Part shown: positions 63,899 to 64,000 of the stretch, one piece after another
How the letters are laid out: each line of letters opens with the position of its first letter
How positions within the stretch are numbered: the first letter of the stretch is position 1
NCBI RefSeq assembly: GCF_900100205.1
Contig: NZ_FNEQ01000002.1
Coordinates: 496,001 to 560,000, forward strand
Reading direction: 5' to 3'
Length of the DNA: 64,000 nt
Source: Duganella sp. OV510
Lineage (GTDB): Bacteria > Pseudomonadota > Gammaproteobacteria > Burkholderiales > Burkholderiaceae_D
The notes under the pieces: generated by a model
Told to the model about the DNA's origin: nothing
Seen by the model: the letters and a program-made list of their open reading frames with translations, nothing else
Database searches by the model: none
Program-made: the position numbers and the translations under genes

Positions 63899-64000
63899 TT
63901 AGAAGGCTTCCCATTCGTCGCCGCCAACCGTTTCCTTGACAGGTTTCTTGATTGCGACGCGGGCGGGTGGGGCTTTGGCGGTGGCGACTACTGCGGCTGG
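63899..64000 (-). CDS. methyl-accepting chemotaxis protein, C-terminal end (partial)
   Basis: The last 34 codons of a minus-strand gene run off the window. They encode an Ala/Pro/Val-rich linker, then IKKPVKETVGGDEWEAF. The terminal W-E-x-F after an acidic residue is like the NWETF-type pentapeptide that tethers CheR and CheB to chemoreceptors, placed as expected after a flexible linker. The signalling domain itself lies outside the window, so the family call rests on this tail only. Confidence 0.68.
   Translation of the reverse strand, partial: PAAVVATAKAPPARVAIKKPVKETVGGDEWEAF

Overview
The window looks like chromosome of a high-GC betaproteobacterium of the Oxalobacteraceae type (Duganella / Massilia / Janthinobacterium relatives). 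This is inferred from protein style (DnaE, RhlE-type helicase, TrhO, VirK/YbjX, FecR-CHASE2 modules), dense GC-rich coding and the gene mix; no rRNA or other strict marker is present. Coding density is very high and most operons are joined by 4-base ATGA or TGATG overlaps.

Layout. (1) 1-8.0 kb, + strand: part of a Tad/Flp pilus assembly locus (AAA ATPase end, CpaB, secretin CpaC, small lipoprotein, CpaE/TadZ, CpaF, TadB, TadC), followed by an Ig-repeat lipoprotein and an alpha/beta hydrolase. (2) 10.7-20.1 kb: a membrane diguanylate cyclase; an LPS-type set (heptosyltransferase, O-antigen ligase, GT2 and an unusual O-antigen-ligase/GT9 fusion); a FixJ/MASE1-kinase pair. (3) 20.3-26.5 kb: VirK/YbjX protein, a 77-residue protein, dnaE, a ParD-like antitoxin broken by a nonsense codon, and trhO. 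(4) 26.5-41.6 kb: a surface-protein system. It has a type I secretion operon (ABC, HlyD, TolC), a protein methyltransferase, a 967-residue DUF4214/RTX S-layer-like protein, a FecR protein, and a cyclase - TPR/barrel - Crp operon. (5) 41.7-57 kb, + strand: one long glycan operon with Wzm/Wzt ABC export, FkbM methyltransferase, a double GT4, and two successive GtrB-GtrA-membrane-protein modules; an OafA-type acyltransferase ends it on the other strand. (6) 57-64 kb: RhlE-type helicase, a propeller-GGDEF sensor, a short oxidoreductase-like protein running into a large palindromic element, and the C-terminus of a chemotaxis receptor.

Main result. Three promoters in region 4 (type I secretion operon, S-layer-like gene, fecR) each carry a TGTGA-N6-TCACA-type box (two exact, one 9/10) centred 30-32 bases upstream of a -10-like hexamer. 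That is the geometry of a class II Crp-activated promoter. The nearby operon encodes both a class III nucleotide cyclase with a CHASE2 sensor and a Crp-family regulator whose recognition helix keeps the SRETVxR residues that read this box. I infer a self-contained cAMP circuit that senses the envelope and switches on export of a surface-layer protein. The S-layer-like gene and its secretion genes sit beside an ABC-dependent O-polysaccharide cluster, which resembles the Caulobacter rsaA-rsaDE/O-antigen arrangement.
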